This document shows, piece by piece, positions 1 to 7,069 of a stretch of 7,176 nucleotides of DNA (position 1 is its first letter; every line of letters starts with the position of its first letter). This DNA comes from Verrucomicrobiota bacterium (GTDB lineage: Bacteria; Verrucomicrobiota; Verrucomicrobiia; Opitutales; Seribacteraceae). Location of the stretch: positions 1-7,176 of the forward strand of contig JACNJI010000298.1 of the NCBI GenBank assembly GCA_014382645.1. Reading direction: 5' to 3'. The translations under genes were made by a program, and so were the position numbers. The notes beneath the pieces were generated by a model. That model was not told the DNA's origin. It made no database searches and worked only from the letters and a program-made list of their open reading frames with translations.

Positions 1-1583
1 GGAGTGGGTCCGGTTGGGCGAGTGAGGAGGGGGCGGGTGGGACCATCCGTACGCTCAGCGGCCGCGACAAAGGCTCCGGCCGTCTCCTCGGGATCGGCGG
101 GACGAATACCGTCGAGGTTGGGTATGATCCGCAACCCACTGACGGTCTCGACCGGTTGGTGAGTCGGACCATCCTCGCCGACACCGACTGAATCGTGCGT
201 CCAAATGTGAAAGACGGGCAAACCCACGAGCGCGGACAAGCGAACGGATCCGCGCATGTAGTCCGCAAATACCGCGAAGGTGGCACCGGAAGGCCGAAAG
301 ACGCCATAATATCCGATTCCGTTTACGATCGCACCCATCGCATGTTCGCGAATTCCGAACAGGAGATTGCGACCGGCATGGTTGTCGCGAGAAAAATCAC
401 CTTGCTCCTTGAGGTAGTTCTTGGTCGAACCGTGAAGATCGGCCGACCCACTGACTAGCAATGGCAGGGCTTTGGCCAAATCGTTGATGATTTGAGAACC
501 GGCCGCCCGGGTGGCCAGCTTGGCATCCTCCGGAAACACTTGCACTTGATCCATCAAATCGGCTGGCAACTCGCGAGTGAGGCCACTTTGCAGAAGAGCT
601 GCTTTTTCGGGATTGGCGGACTGCCAAGCGGAAAAGGTTTGATCCCAAGCTCGACGACGAGCGATTTGCCTTTCCTTATGCTCGGCAAAATATGCCCGAA
701 CCTCGTCCGACACGAAGAAAGTTTCCTCGGGCAAACCCAATCCTCGCCGAGCGGACTCGGCAAACTTGGCCCCACCCTCCCCGTGTCCGGCCGCGGTTCC
801 CTCGACTTCGGGAATTCCTTTGCCGATAACGGTCTTGATCTCGATGAAGGTGGGCTTTCCATTCGTATTTGCACGAGCACGAGCAAGGGCATCGGCAATC
901 GCTTGCATGTCATGCCCGTCTTCCAAGCGCTCGACCTCAAAACCATAAGCAGCGAAACGATCCAGCACACTTTCGCTCTGAGTTACAGAAGCCATCGCGT
1001 CCAAGGTGACGTCGTTTGAATCGTAAAGCAGGATGAAGTTGTCGAGCCCAAGGTGCGCGGCCAAGGAAGCGGACTCAGCGGATACGCCTTCCTGCAGGCA
1101 ACCATCCCCCGCTAAACACACCACTTGATGATTAATGATTTTGTGCTCGGACGTATTGAAGTGGGCGGCGGCCATCTTGCCGGCAATGGCCATCCCTACG
1201 GCATTACCCACCCCTTGCCCCAGGGGGCCGGTGGTAGATTCGACACCCGGAGTTTCGCCAAATTCCGGATGTCCCGGCGTCTTACTGTGCAATTGGCGGA
1301 AGTTCTTGATTTCCTCTAGAGAAAGATCGAATCCGGCCAAGTGAAGCCAACTGTAGAGGAACATGCTTCCGTGACCGGCTGAAAGCACAAAGCGATCGCG
1401 ATTAAGCCATGCCGCATCGGATGGATCCACCTGGAGATCGTGCCCGAAAAGAACGGCTCCGGCTTCCGCAGCTCCTAAAGGCAAACCGAGGTGACCTGAA
1501 CTGCATGCGTGAATCGCATCTATGGAAAGACCGCGAGCCTGTGAGGCGGCTTGCTTGAGAATATCTAATGGAAGAATGTTCAT
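1..1583 (-). CDS. tkt: Transketolase, 3' end cut off by the window edge
   Basis: Transketolase is a cytosolic thiamine diphosphate enzyme that moves two-carbon ketol units between sugar phosphates in the non-oxidative pentose phosphate pathway. Reading the minus strand from the ATG at 1583 gives 527 uninterrupted codons. The N-terminal cofactor domain has SGH (His31), AGHGSM (His71), KTPGHPE (His105), and a GDGC motif (Asp160) followed by YDSNDVTLD (Asn190), matching the family's Mg/ThDP site. His267 lies in [10 protein letters not shown]. The pyrimidine-binding domain has GSADL (379-383), [18 protein letters not shown] with catalytic Glu413, and [18 protein letters not shown] (His463, His475). 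The family is usually about 660-670 residues, so roughly 135 C-terminal residues lie beyond position 1. The start fits the usual family N-terminus, but no Shine-Dalgarno motif precedes it. It lies 84 bp downstream of the 404-residue gene on the same strand and could be co-transcribed. I see no frameshift or missing catalytic residue. Confidence 0.97.
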   Translation of the reverse strand, partial: MNILPLDILKQAASQARGLSIDAIHACSSGHLGLPLGAAEAGAVLFGHDLQVDPSDAAWLNRDRFVLSAGHGSMFLYSWLHLAGFDLSLEEIKNFRQLHSKTPGHPEFGETPGVESTTGPLGQGVGNAVGMAIAGKMAAAHFNTSEHKIINHQVVCLAGDGCLQEGVSAESASLAAHLGLDNFILLYDSNDVTLDAMASVTQSESVLDRFAAYGFEVERLEDGHDMQAIADALARARANTNGKPTFIEIKTVIGKGIPEVEGTAAGHGEGGAKFAESARRGLGLPEETFFVSDEVRAYFAEHKERQIARRRAWDQTFSAWQSANPEKAALLQSGLTRELPADLMDQVQVFPEDAKLATRAAGSQIINDLAKALPLLVSGSADLHGSTKNYLKEQGDFSRDNHAGRNLLFGIREHAMGAIVNGIGYYGVFRPSGATFAVFADYMRGSVRLSALVGLPVFHIWTHDSVGVGEDGPTHQPVETVSGLRIIPNLDGIRPADPEETAGAFVAAAERTDGPTRPLLTRPTGPT

Positions 1584-1602
1584 GAAGGGTGAGGGAATAA
1601 AA

Positions 1603-1622
1603 CGCCAAATACAAAAATGGCG
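1603..1622 (-). terminator. Weak hairpin plus short T-run before transketolase
   Basis: On the minus strand CGCCA (1622-1618) pairs with TGGCG (1607-1603) around a 10-nt loop, and is followed at once by TTTTATT. This resembles a weak intrinsic terminator for the upstream 404-residue gene. It is also only 19 nt from the transketolase ATG, so it could instead be a leader structure. A second 6-bp perfect hairpin, TAGCGA/TCGCTA (1658-1653 with 1646-1641), lies just after the stop of the 404-residue gene but has no T-run on that strand. A five-base stem is too short for a firm call. Confidence 0.3.
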
Positions 1623-1667
1623 AGCCTTAGATTCTGAGAGTAGCGAACAGTCTCGCTAAAAAGTGGT

Positions 1668-2882
1668 CTACTTGCTGAAAATCACGTCTTTGGCCGTAAG
1701 CTCGACTTCATTCTCGCCGGGATTGACCTGGACTTCTTTCGACCAAATGGTGACGACGTCGGTCTCCAAGTCCTTGTCTATGCCAATGAGAAAATACTTC
1801 TCATCCGGGGAAAGGCCTGCCACGGCAGCTTTACCATAGGGATCGGTCCGGGTTCTTCGCACCTTGGCCTCGAGGAGAATTGATTTAACACCCAAGGCAA
1901 TTTCGGGATAGGCGGCTTTATCCTTTTCAGCACGGCCCCACAGATCGATGAGAGTGGAAACCTCACCGGCAACCACATCTTGCAGTTTGAGCTGACTCAA
2001 CAATTCGTTGACGTTCCTGGTTGTTATGTAAAATTCCGAAGCTTGTGCGGGACGAACGCCTCCGTTTGGCAAATCGACATTCGCACTCAATTTAAGGATG
2101 GAACCCAAGGGAGACTCCGAACGGCCTTTAGGTTTAAAACCGAGGCTGGAGAGTGTGTGTGCGACCGGAGAGGAAAGGTTCTTGCCGGAACGGAAGGCAC
2201 TGCCTCGCAGATCGGGCAGCACGGGTCCCATCGGTGGCTCGGGAACCAAAACATCCGAAAGCTTACGGGGAGGAACGGCTTGGACTAGACGATTAACCTC
2301 CACGGGTTTAGCCGAAAGCTTTTCCAATAGGTTTGCCAACTCTTCCGCCTGCTTGTGCAAGGTAACGTCATCTTTATCGAGAAAGGCAGCCAATTGATCG
2401 TCTCCGGGACGGGGAACCTTTGGGCTAACTGTCCCAAGAAGTTGCTGTTCTATCTTCCGCACACGCTTCGCAAGCTCTGAACTCGAAGATGTCGAGGCAG
2501 GTGTAGCAGATGGTGTTTTCTTGATGCTTTCCAAATCAACGATTCCGAAAACCTTTGGCAATTTCCGAGGAACTTTTCCCGCGAGTAAGGGGTTTCGTTG
2601 TAATAAGCGGAGAGAAAGAAAGGAAGGATCTCCCGCATCAATGCGTGCGAAAGGATCAAAACGAACCGGGAACAACAAAGGAGGACGAAAGGAGCGCTGA
2701 CGATAGTCCCGAATGGTGGGCCCGTCCAAATCATCCAATCGTAAAGGCCATTCAAGGGCGGAACCATTTGAAAACTCGCCCATTGAATGTTGGGCAGCGA
2801 CCAAGTTCTTGGACAATAACAAGGCACCGACCAAACAAAAGAAAAAGGTAAATGGGTAAACCTTAATTAGGAGGATAGGCAT
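1668..2882 (-). CDS. Exported protein of unknown function, possible C-terminal prealbumin-like domain
   Basis: A 404-residue reading frame that I cannot assign to a named family. The N-terminus looks like a signal peptide: Lys7, a hydrophobic stretch at about 8-24, then a possible signal peptidase I site near LVAAQ (27-31), so the product is probably periplasmic or surface-exposed. Residues 40-120 are rich in Pro, Arg and Leu. A Ser/Thr/Pro stretch at 123-135 leads into a charged helix (136-150) and a second helical part (172-192), and 205-280 looks disordered. From about 280 the sequence appears folded: a helical segment (290-340), then RTRTDPYGKAAVAGLSPDEK and VNPGENEVEL. This resembles the TD..GK..(V/F).GL.P..Y pattern of carboxypeptidase-regulatory/prealbumin-like beta sandwiches; that is inference. 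The ATG at 2882 is the first possible one, because an in-frame TAA lies two codons upstream. There is no Shine-Dalgarno motif. It is transcribed toward transketolase and divergently from the ABC operon. Confidence 0.8.
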   Translation of the reverse strand: MPILLIKVYPFTFFFCLVGALLLSKNLVAAQHSMGEFSNGSALEWPLRLDDLDGPTIRDYRQRSFRPPLLFPVRFDPFARIDAGDPSFLSLRLLQRNPLLAGKVPRKLPKVFGIVDLESIKKTPSATPASTSSSSELAKRVRKIEQQLLGTVSPKVPRPGDDQLAAFLDKDDVTLHKQAEELANLLEKLSAKPVEVNRLVQAVPPRKLSDVLVPEPPMGPVLPDLRGSAFRSGKNLSSPVAHTLSSLGFKPKGRSESPLGSILKLSANVDLPNGGVRPAQASEFYITTRNVNELLSQLKLQDVVAGEVSTLIDLWGRAEKDKAAYPEIALGVKSILLEAKVRRTRTDPYGKAAVAGLSPDEKYFLIGIDKDLETDVVTIWSKEVQVNPGENEVELTAKDVIFSK

Positions 2883-3020
2883 AATTTAAAATAATAAGGG
2901 GTAATCTTTTTAGAGATTTTGCAAAGCTTTTCTTCTTGCCAATAGAAAAAACTTCCGTTTTGGGTAATGAAAATCTCATAAAAATCCAAGTAACGTGAAA
3001 CTGGCATTAGTTGATCTTAC

Positions 3021-3054
3021 GATTCAGGGAATGTTGCGGGATTACCCCTGAATC
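3021..3054. repeat. 9-bp perfect inverted repeat, 16-nt spacer
   Basis: GATTCAGGG (3021-3029) is matched exactly by its reverse complement CCCTGAATC (3046-3054). The centre-to-centre distance is 25 bp, a little over two helical turns, which would suit a dimeric regulator binding both arms or a stem-loop in RNA. There is no T-run on either side, so it is not an intrinsic terminator. The right arm overlaps a GATTACCCC copy that also occurs inverted near the start of the leftward gene. The repeat is seen directly; its regulatory role is inferred. Confidence 0.45.
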
Positions 3055-3076
3055 AGCTCAAATCAAATAAATCTCC

Positions 3077-3107
3077 TTGCTGACTCGCTTATTCGCTCTA
3101 GAATAAT
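3077..3107 (+). promoter_or_regulatory. Possible weak promoter for the ABC operon
   Basis: TTGCTG (3077-3082) and AATAAT (3102-3107) resemble -35 and -10 boxes; the latter differs from TATAAT at one base. The 19-bp spacer is longer than ideal and the surrounding DNA is AT-rich, so chance matches are likely. If used, the transcript would carry a leader of roughly 120 nt containing the 3132-3156 hairpin. The consensus used is that of proteobacterial sigma-70, which may not suit this organism. Confidence 0.2.
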
Positions 3108-3119
3108 TATATCATTGTT

Positions 3120-3156
3120 AAAAAAACAATTCCCAAAGGCAATGTTTTGCTTTGGG
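3120..3156 (-). terminator. Hairpin with T-tract on the minus strand, in the ABC operon leader
   Basis: CCCAAAG (3132-3138) pairs with CTTTGGG (3150-3156). The stem continues as CAA/TTG across one bulged G, closing on a 4-nt loop. Read on the minus strand, the stem is followed after 5 nt by seven T residues (3126-3120), which resembles an intrinsic terminator facing the 404-residue gene. Read on the plus strand it is a hairpin without a T-run, 76 nt before the ABC ATPase start. It could block leftward read-through, or shape the leader RNA of the rightward operon. The pairing is clear; the function is not. Confidence 0.35.
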
Positions 3157-3232
3157 CAAGTAGAAGTTAAACAAATTTCAAAACCGAAATCGCAATAATA
3201 GCTCTGAACAAATTTCCGGAAACCAACAAATC

Positions 3233-3964
3233 ATGTCAGAATCACCAACAACTCCTACCCCAATGATAGAGGCAAAGGGTCTCTGCAAGTACTACGGCGA
3301 CTTCATCGCAGTCGAGGACTTGAACTTTACAATAAACGAGGGCGAGATAGTTGCTTTTCTTGGGCCGAATGGAGCTGGAAAGAGCACTACCATGAAAATG
3401 CTTACGGGCTTTCTCGCCCCTTCTGCCGGCACATCTCGGATTTGCGGTTTGGAAGTCTCGGAAAATCGCGAAGCGGTCGCCAATCGAATTGGTTATCTCC
3501 CAGAGAATGGTCCATTGTACGAGGAAATGACTCCCCTCGGATTACTGAATTTCTTTGGAGATGCCCGCGGCATGGATAAAAACCTTAAGGCAAGTCGAAT
3601 CGAAAAAGTGATCGACCAATGCGCCCTGCAAACCGTCGTCACCAAACCGATCTCTAAATTATCTCGAGGATTTCGCCAGCGAGTAGGCATGGCCAACGTC
3701 CTACTACATGAACCTGATGTGCTGATCATGGACGAACCGACCGCCGGGCTTGACCCCAACCAAGTGCTAGAGGTCCGAAAGACCATTAAGGGTCTAGGCA
3801 AGACGATTTTGCTCTCCACCCACATCCTTCAAGAAGTTAGGAAAGTGGCGGACCGAATCCTTCTCATCCATCAAGGCAGACTTGTATTTTCGGGCACTCC
3901 TGAAGACCTGAGAGAAGAACCTTCGCTCGACGATTGGTTCAACCGTGAAACCAAAGCCGCCTGA
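3233..3964 (+). CDS. ABC transporter ATP-binding protein, GldA/ABC-2 type
   Basis: A 243-residue cytoplasmic ATPase subunit that should power the permease encoded next to it. Walker A is GPNGAGKST (44-52), the signature is LSRGFRQRVGMA (143-154), Walker B runs into the D-loop as VLIMDEPTAGLDP (163-175), and the switch histidine is His197 in STH. The usual Q-loop glutamine is replaced by Glu91 in YLPENGPLY, and the signature reads LSRGF rather than LSGGQ; as I recall, both variants are normal in the GldA/NosF/NatA-like branch. Length is typical for a single nucleotide-binding domain, so the working protein is probably a dimer. The ATG at 3233 gives a short Ser/Thr/Pro-rich N-terminus before the domain; Met11 (3263), directly before IEAKGLCKYYG, is a possible alternative start. 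Neither has a Shine-Dalgarno motif. The stop lies 54 bp before the permease gene on the same strand, and I see no convincing terminator between them. Confidence 0.95.
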   Translation: MSESPTTPTPMIEAKGLCKYYGDFIAVEDLNFTINEGEIVAFLGPNGAGKSTTMKMLTGFLAPSAGTSRICGLEVSENREAVANRIGYLPENGPLYEEMTPLGLLNFFGDARGMDKNLKASRIEKVIDQCALQTVVTKPISKLSRGFRQRVGMANVLLHEPDVLIMDEPTAGLDPNQVLEVRKTIKGLGKTILLSTHILQEVRKVADRILLIHQGRLVFSGTPEDLREEPSLDDWFNRETKAA

Positions 3965-4018
3965 ATCATATCACACCTCTTAAATTCTCTTACCATTTAA
4001 AACTTTCAGTTATTTCTT

Positions 4019-7000
4019 ATGAACTTCAATGCAGTATTAGCAGTGTTCAAACGCAACCTCGCTTCCTACTTTGGAAGCCCTAGCGGTTACGTATTTATTT
4101 GTGCATTCCTCCTCGCCAGTGGATTGGCCGCTTTTTGGCCTCAAGAATTCTTTGATTCGAACCTAGCGAATCTTGATCAGCTAAACAGGTTCTTACCCCT
4201 GATCTTTCTTGGCTTCATCCCCGCCATTACGATGAGCGTGTGGGCAGACGAGCGTCGCCAAGGAACGGATGAACTCCTCCTGACGTTGCCGGGTAGCGAT
4301 CTCGACGTAGTCATCGGGAAATACCTTGGGGCTGTAGCTATTTTTACTGTCTCCCTATTTTTCTCCTTTCTCGCCAACATTTACGTCCTCAGTGACTTGG
4401 GATCTCCCGACATCGGTCTCCTTTTCTCGACCTATGTAGGATACTGGTTCGTTGGCTTGTCCATGCTGGGCGTCGGCATGGTGGCATCCTTTCTTACCCA
4501 AAATCTTACCGTAGCCTTCATCTTGGGCGTCGCATTCAATGCTCCGATCGCCCTTTTGGGAGACTGGCAATGGGGAATATCCGAAAACTTTCACGATTTC
4601 AGTCGTGGCATAATTAGCATTTCGGGCATAACCTTCTTTCTCGGTCTTGCATGCGCCATGCTTTATCTTTGCTCCGTCCTCATAGGTCGTCGGCACTGGG
4701 CCGGCGGTCCCACGGGTACTACTAGAGCCATTCACCATAGCGTCCGCACTTTGGCCACGATAATCGTTGCCTTGTCAGTTACGATGTTCTTCCGGAACAA
4801 CGACTTCATTCGCTTGGATGCAACCGATGAAAAACTGAGTACCCTTTCCAACGGTAGTCTCGCCTTGATCGACTCCATTGAAAAAGAAGACGGCACAATC
4901 GAAATCGAGGCTTTTGTAAGCCCGGCGGACGCCATGCCTGAATCCTACGTCCAGACTCGAATAAATTTGCTCAGCGCCTTGCGTGAATTGGAACGGGACA
5001 GCAAAAACATTACCGTGGACATACACATCATTGATGCGGAAGACAACGCTTCGCTTACTGCCGAGAAATACGGGGTAATCAACTTGAACGGCAACAACCC
5101 TCCCCTGTCCGTTCAGCAAAAAGGTCGCTGGATGACTTGGGACAAGGATTTGTATCTTGGCCTAGTCGTGAAAGGAAATTCCAGCCAACAAACGATTCCA
5201 TTCTTTTACAAAGGTTTACCCGTTGAATATGAAATTATGAGAACCATTATGGCGGTAAGTGGTTCCTCGGTGAAAAAACGCATTGGAATCTTCAAAACCG
5301 ATGCTCCGATGATGGGTTCGGCCGGGATGGGCATGATGGGCATTCCCATGGGAGGAGGTTCCCCGGCGTGGGAATTCGTCACTGAACTCAAAAAGCAGTA
5401 CGACGTACAGGAAGTCACCGGAGGCCCAATCAAGAAAGGTGACTACGACGCCCTCGTAGTGGTGCAACCCTCCACGCTTGAGGAAGAAAAGCTCGGCGAT
5501 CTGATAGCCGCAATCAAGGCGGGCGTACCCACGGCAGTCTTCGAGGACCCGCTCCCCTTGATTCATGGCGGTTTCCCCGGCACCTACGAACCGCGACGAA
5601 GCAACCAACAAGGCGGGGGTCCCGGACAACCTCCCCCACCGGCACCCGGCAAGGGAGACATCTCCAAGCTTTGGAACCTGCTTGGTGTTCACTTCAACGT
5701 GGCCCCAAAAGATCGCGTGGAAGGCATAAAGAGAGAATTGGAAATTCTTCGTGCGACCGCAAACCAAACTCTAGCCCCGTTGAAAGGACGATTCCCGGAA
5801 ATCGACGCATTCTTCAGTAAATTGGGTGATTTGAATGCCAAGGCCGCCGAATTCGAAGCCCGAGTCAAGGCGAACTCGCCTCTGACCCAAAGTGACTGGG
5901 ATAGCCTCAAATTGGAAGGTCTTCGCGAAACCGTACGAAAATTGGATTACAATCACCCCGTGCGCCAAGGAGTCGAGCAAAGGCTCATTTCGCCAGTAGA
6001 GGAACGGCTCAAAGGATTGGAAAAGCGAGTAGTTAGGGATGCATACAACCCGTTTCCAAAGATTCAGCGTTCGGACAATTTCCCCGATGAGTTCATTTAC
6101 GTGGGTGGAACGGGAAATTCCTTCGGTGAAACGGAAGTGACCTCGGAGTTGCAATATCTTCTCTTGACTTGCCCGGGTTCGCTTTATGACTCCGGTGCCA
6201 AAGGATTGACATTCACCCCCATGCTCAGCACTCGAGGAAGCGATGGTTCGGGCGCCACCAGTCTCGACAACTTTTGGACCGGTGGGGTTTTCGGATCTCC
6301 CCGACGATTCAATCCGGCTCGAACCCTTTATCAGGGAAATGGGGCTTCCCAAGTAATCGGTGCTTTCATCACAGGACAAGTCCAAGATGGAAACTCCACC
6401 AATGAACTGAATCTGACTTTAGTGGCGGATGCCGACGTTCTAGCCGATCCCTTCTACAACATCCGTAGCCGTGGTCCGGAATCCGACTTTCCGCTCGATG
6501 TGGACAACGTGACCTTCGCTCTCAACATCGTGGACAAGCTTGCCGGTGAAACAAAATTTCTCGACATTCGAAACCGTCGCCGCCTTCACCGCACCTTGGA
6601 AGAATTCGAGAAAAGCATAGAAGAAGCGAGAGAAGTGGCATCGAAAACGATCCAAGACGCCGAAAAGTCAATCAAGAGCCTCTTGGAGGAGGAGAATAAG
6701 AAATTAAATCAAGCTCTCGCAGAGGTTCAGACGCGTCAAGGCGCCATGACACAAGGCCAGTTCATGCAAGTGCTGCAAACTGAGGCGGCCAAGCTACAGA
6801 AAAACTTGGCGAGAAAGGAACGTGAACTCAGAAAAGGTGCTGACGCAGATATAAAGACTGCCGAAAGAAACCGGGATCGCGACATCAAGAACAAGCAGAA
6901 CACCATCAAAACCTTGTCAGTCTTCCTTCCGCCGATCCCCTTGTTGTTAATCGCCATCGCCGTTTTTGTAAGAAAACGAGCAGCGGAGATTAAAGGCGCT

Positions 7001-7024
7001 CACTCTAATCGCGTTCGCAAGTAA
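4019..7024 (+). CDS. Fused ABC-2 permease (GldF-like) and GldG-like auxiliary protein
   Basis: A 1001-residue membrane protein joining two subunits that are separate genes in gliding Bacteroidota. Residues 1-225 form the GldF-like permease, with six hydrophobic segments near 23-40, 57-75, 101-125, 138-160, 163-181 and 202-223, and the family-like WADERRQGTDELLLTLPGS (75-93). A seventh segment (244-258) begins the GldG part, followed by IRLDATDEKLSTLSNGS (264-280), the usual GldG entry. The extracytoplasmic domain then runs to about 850, including LVADADVLADPF (801-812). It contains a Met/Gly-rich loop (431-447), a Gly/Pro-rich linker (531-545) and a charged helical insertion (about 566-672). 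A long charged coiled coil (about 855-960) leads to a last membrane helix (965-983) and a basic tail. The ATPase gene lies just upstream. By family knowledge it forms an ABC-2 transporter; its substrate is unknown and motility is not implied. No Shine-Dalgarno motif precedes the ATG. The reading frame is unbroken, so the fusion is real unless the assembly is wrong. Confidence 0.92.
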   Translation: MNFNAVLAVFKRNLASYFGSPSGYVFICAFLLASGLAAFWPQEFFDSNLANLDQLNRFLPLIFLGFIPAITMSVWADERRQGTDELLLTLPGSDLDVVIGKYLGAVAIFTVSLFFSFLANIYVLSDLGSPDIGLLFSTYVGYWFVGLSMLGVGMVASFLTQNLTVAFILGVAFNAPIALLGDWQWGISENFHDFSRGIISISGITFFLGLACAMLYLCSVLIGRRHWAGGPTGTTRAIHHSVRTLATIIVALSVTMFFRNNDFIRLDATDEKLSTLSNGSLALIDSIEKEDGTIEIEAFVSPADAMPESYVQTRINLLSALRELERDSKNITVDIHIIDAEDNASLTAEKYGVINLNGNNPPLSVQQKGRWMTWDKDLYLGLVVKGNSSQQTIPFFYKGLPVEYEIMRTIMAVSGSSVKKRIGIFKTDAPMMGSAGMGMMGIPMGGGSPAWEFVTELKKQYDVQEVTGGPIKKGDYDALVVVQPSTLEEEKLGDLIAAIKAGVPTAVFEDPLPLIHGGFPGTYEPRRSNQQGGGPGQPPPPAPGKGDISKLWNLLGVHFNVAPKDRVEGIKRELEILRATANQTLAPLKGRFPEIDAFFSKLGDLNAKAAEFEARVKANSPLTQSDWDSLKLEGLRETVRKLDYNHPVRQGVEQRLISPVEERLKGLEKRVVRDAYNPFPKIQRSDNFPDEFIYVGGTGNSFGETEVTSELQYLLLTCPGSLYDSGAKGLTFTPMLSTRGSDGSGATSLDNFWTGGVFGSPRRFNPARTLYQGNGASQVIGAFITGQVQDGNSTNELNLTLVADADVLADPFYNIRSRGPESDFPLDVDNVTFALNIVDKLAGETKFLDIRNRRRLHRTLEEFEKSIEEAREVASKTIQDAEKSIKSLLEEENKKLNQALAEVQTRQGAMTQGQFMQVLQTEAAKLQKNLARKERELRKGADADIKTAERNRDRDIKNKQNTIKTLSVFLPPIPLLLIAIAVFVRKRAAEIKGAHSNRVRK

Positions 7025-7069
7025 CGCGGGTACCCTATTTCGCACAAACCGAAAACATTTACTTCTGAC

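Larger units (their letters stand above)
2883..3232. promoter_or_regulatory. Divergent AT-rich intergenic region
   Basis: These 350 bp separate the 404-residue gene (leftward) from the ABC transporter operon (rightward) and must hold promoters for both unless transcription enters from elsewhere. The region is visibly richer in A and T than the flanking genes. It contains a 9-bp inverted repeat with a 16-nt spacer (3021-3054), a hairpin with an adjoining A-tract (3120-3156), a pair of inverted GGGGTAATC copies (2898-2906 and 3040-3048), and a 10-nt direct repeat AACAAATTTC (3170-3179 and 3207-3216). I find no open frame with coding character, no tRNA and no recognisable riboswitch. No strong sigma-70 promoter stands out in either direction. 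Confidence 0.6.

Noticed and set aside
492..1019. Open frames of 138-175 codons on both strands inside 492-1019
   Set aside because: They overlap the transketolase frame, which is intact and carries all the expected motifs. The alternate products are rich in Ser, Pro and Arg with no recognisable domain.
1..1583. Possible frameshift in transketolase, because several shorter frames overlap it
   Set aside because: Translating from the ATG at 1583 gives exactly 527 codons in one frame with family motifs from end to end; the gene is only cut by the window edge.
1980..2851. Plus-strand open frames of about 100 codons opposite the 404-residue gene
   Set aside because: They lie antisense to a longer frame with a signal peptide, and their products show no domain or hydrophobic pattern.
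3980..4000. TTAAAT/ATTTAA inverted repeat between the ATPase and permease genes
   Set aside because: A six-pair stem of A and T only is too weak for a terminator, and the two genes are expected to be co-transcribed.
5216..6385. Minus-strand open frames of 183 and 204 codons opposite the permease fusion
   Set aside because: They are shadows of a gene with clear domain matches; no membrane segments, motifs or plausible starts were seen.
4019..7024. Naming the transporter as a gliding-motility machine
   Set aside because: Gld-type ABC homologues occur widely in non-gliding bacteria, and no other gliding or type IX secretion gene is present in the window.
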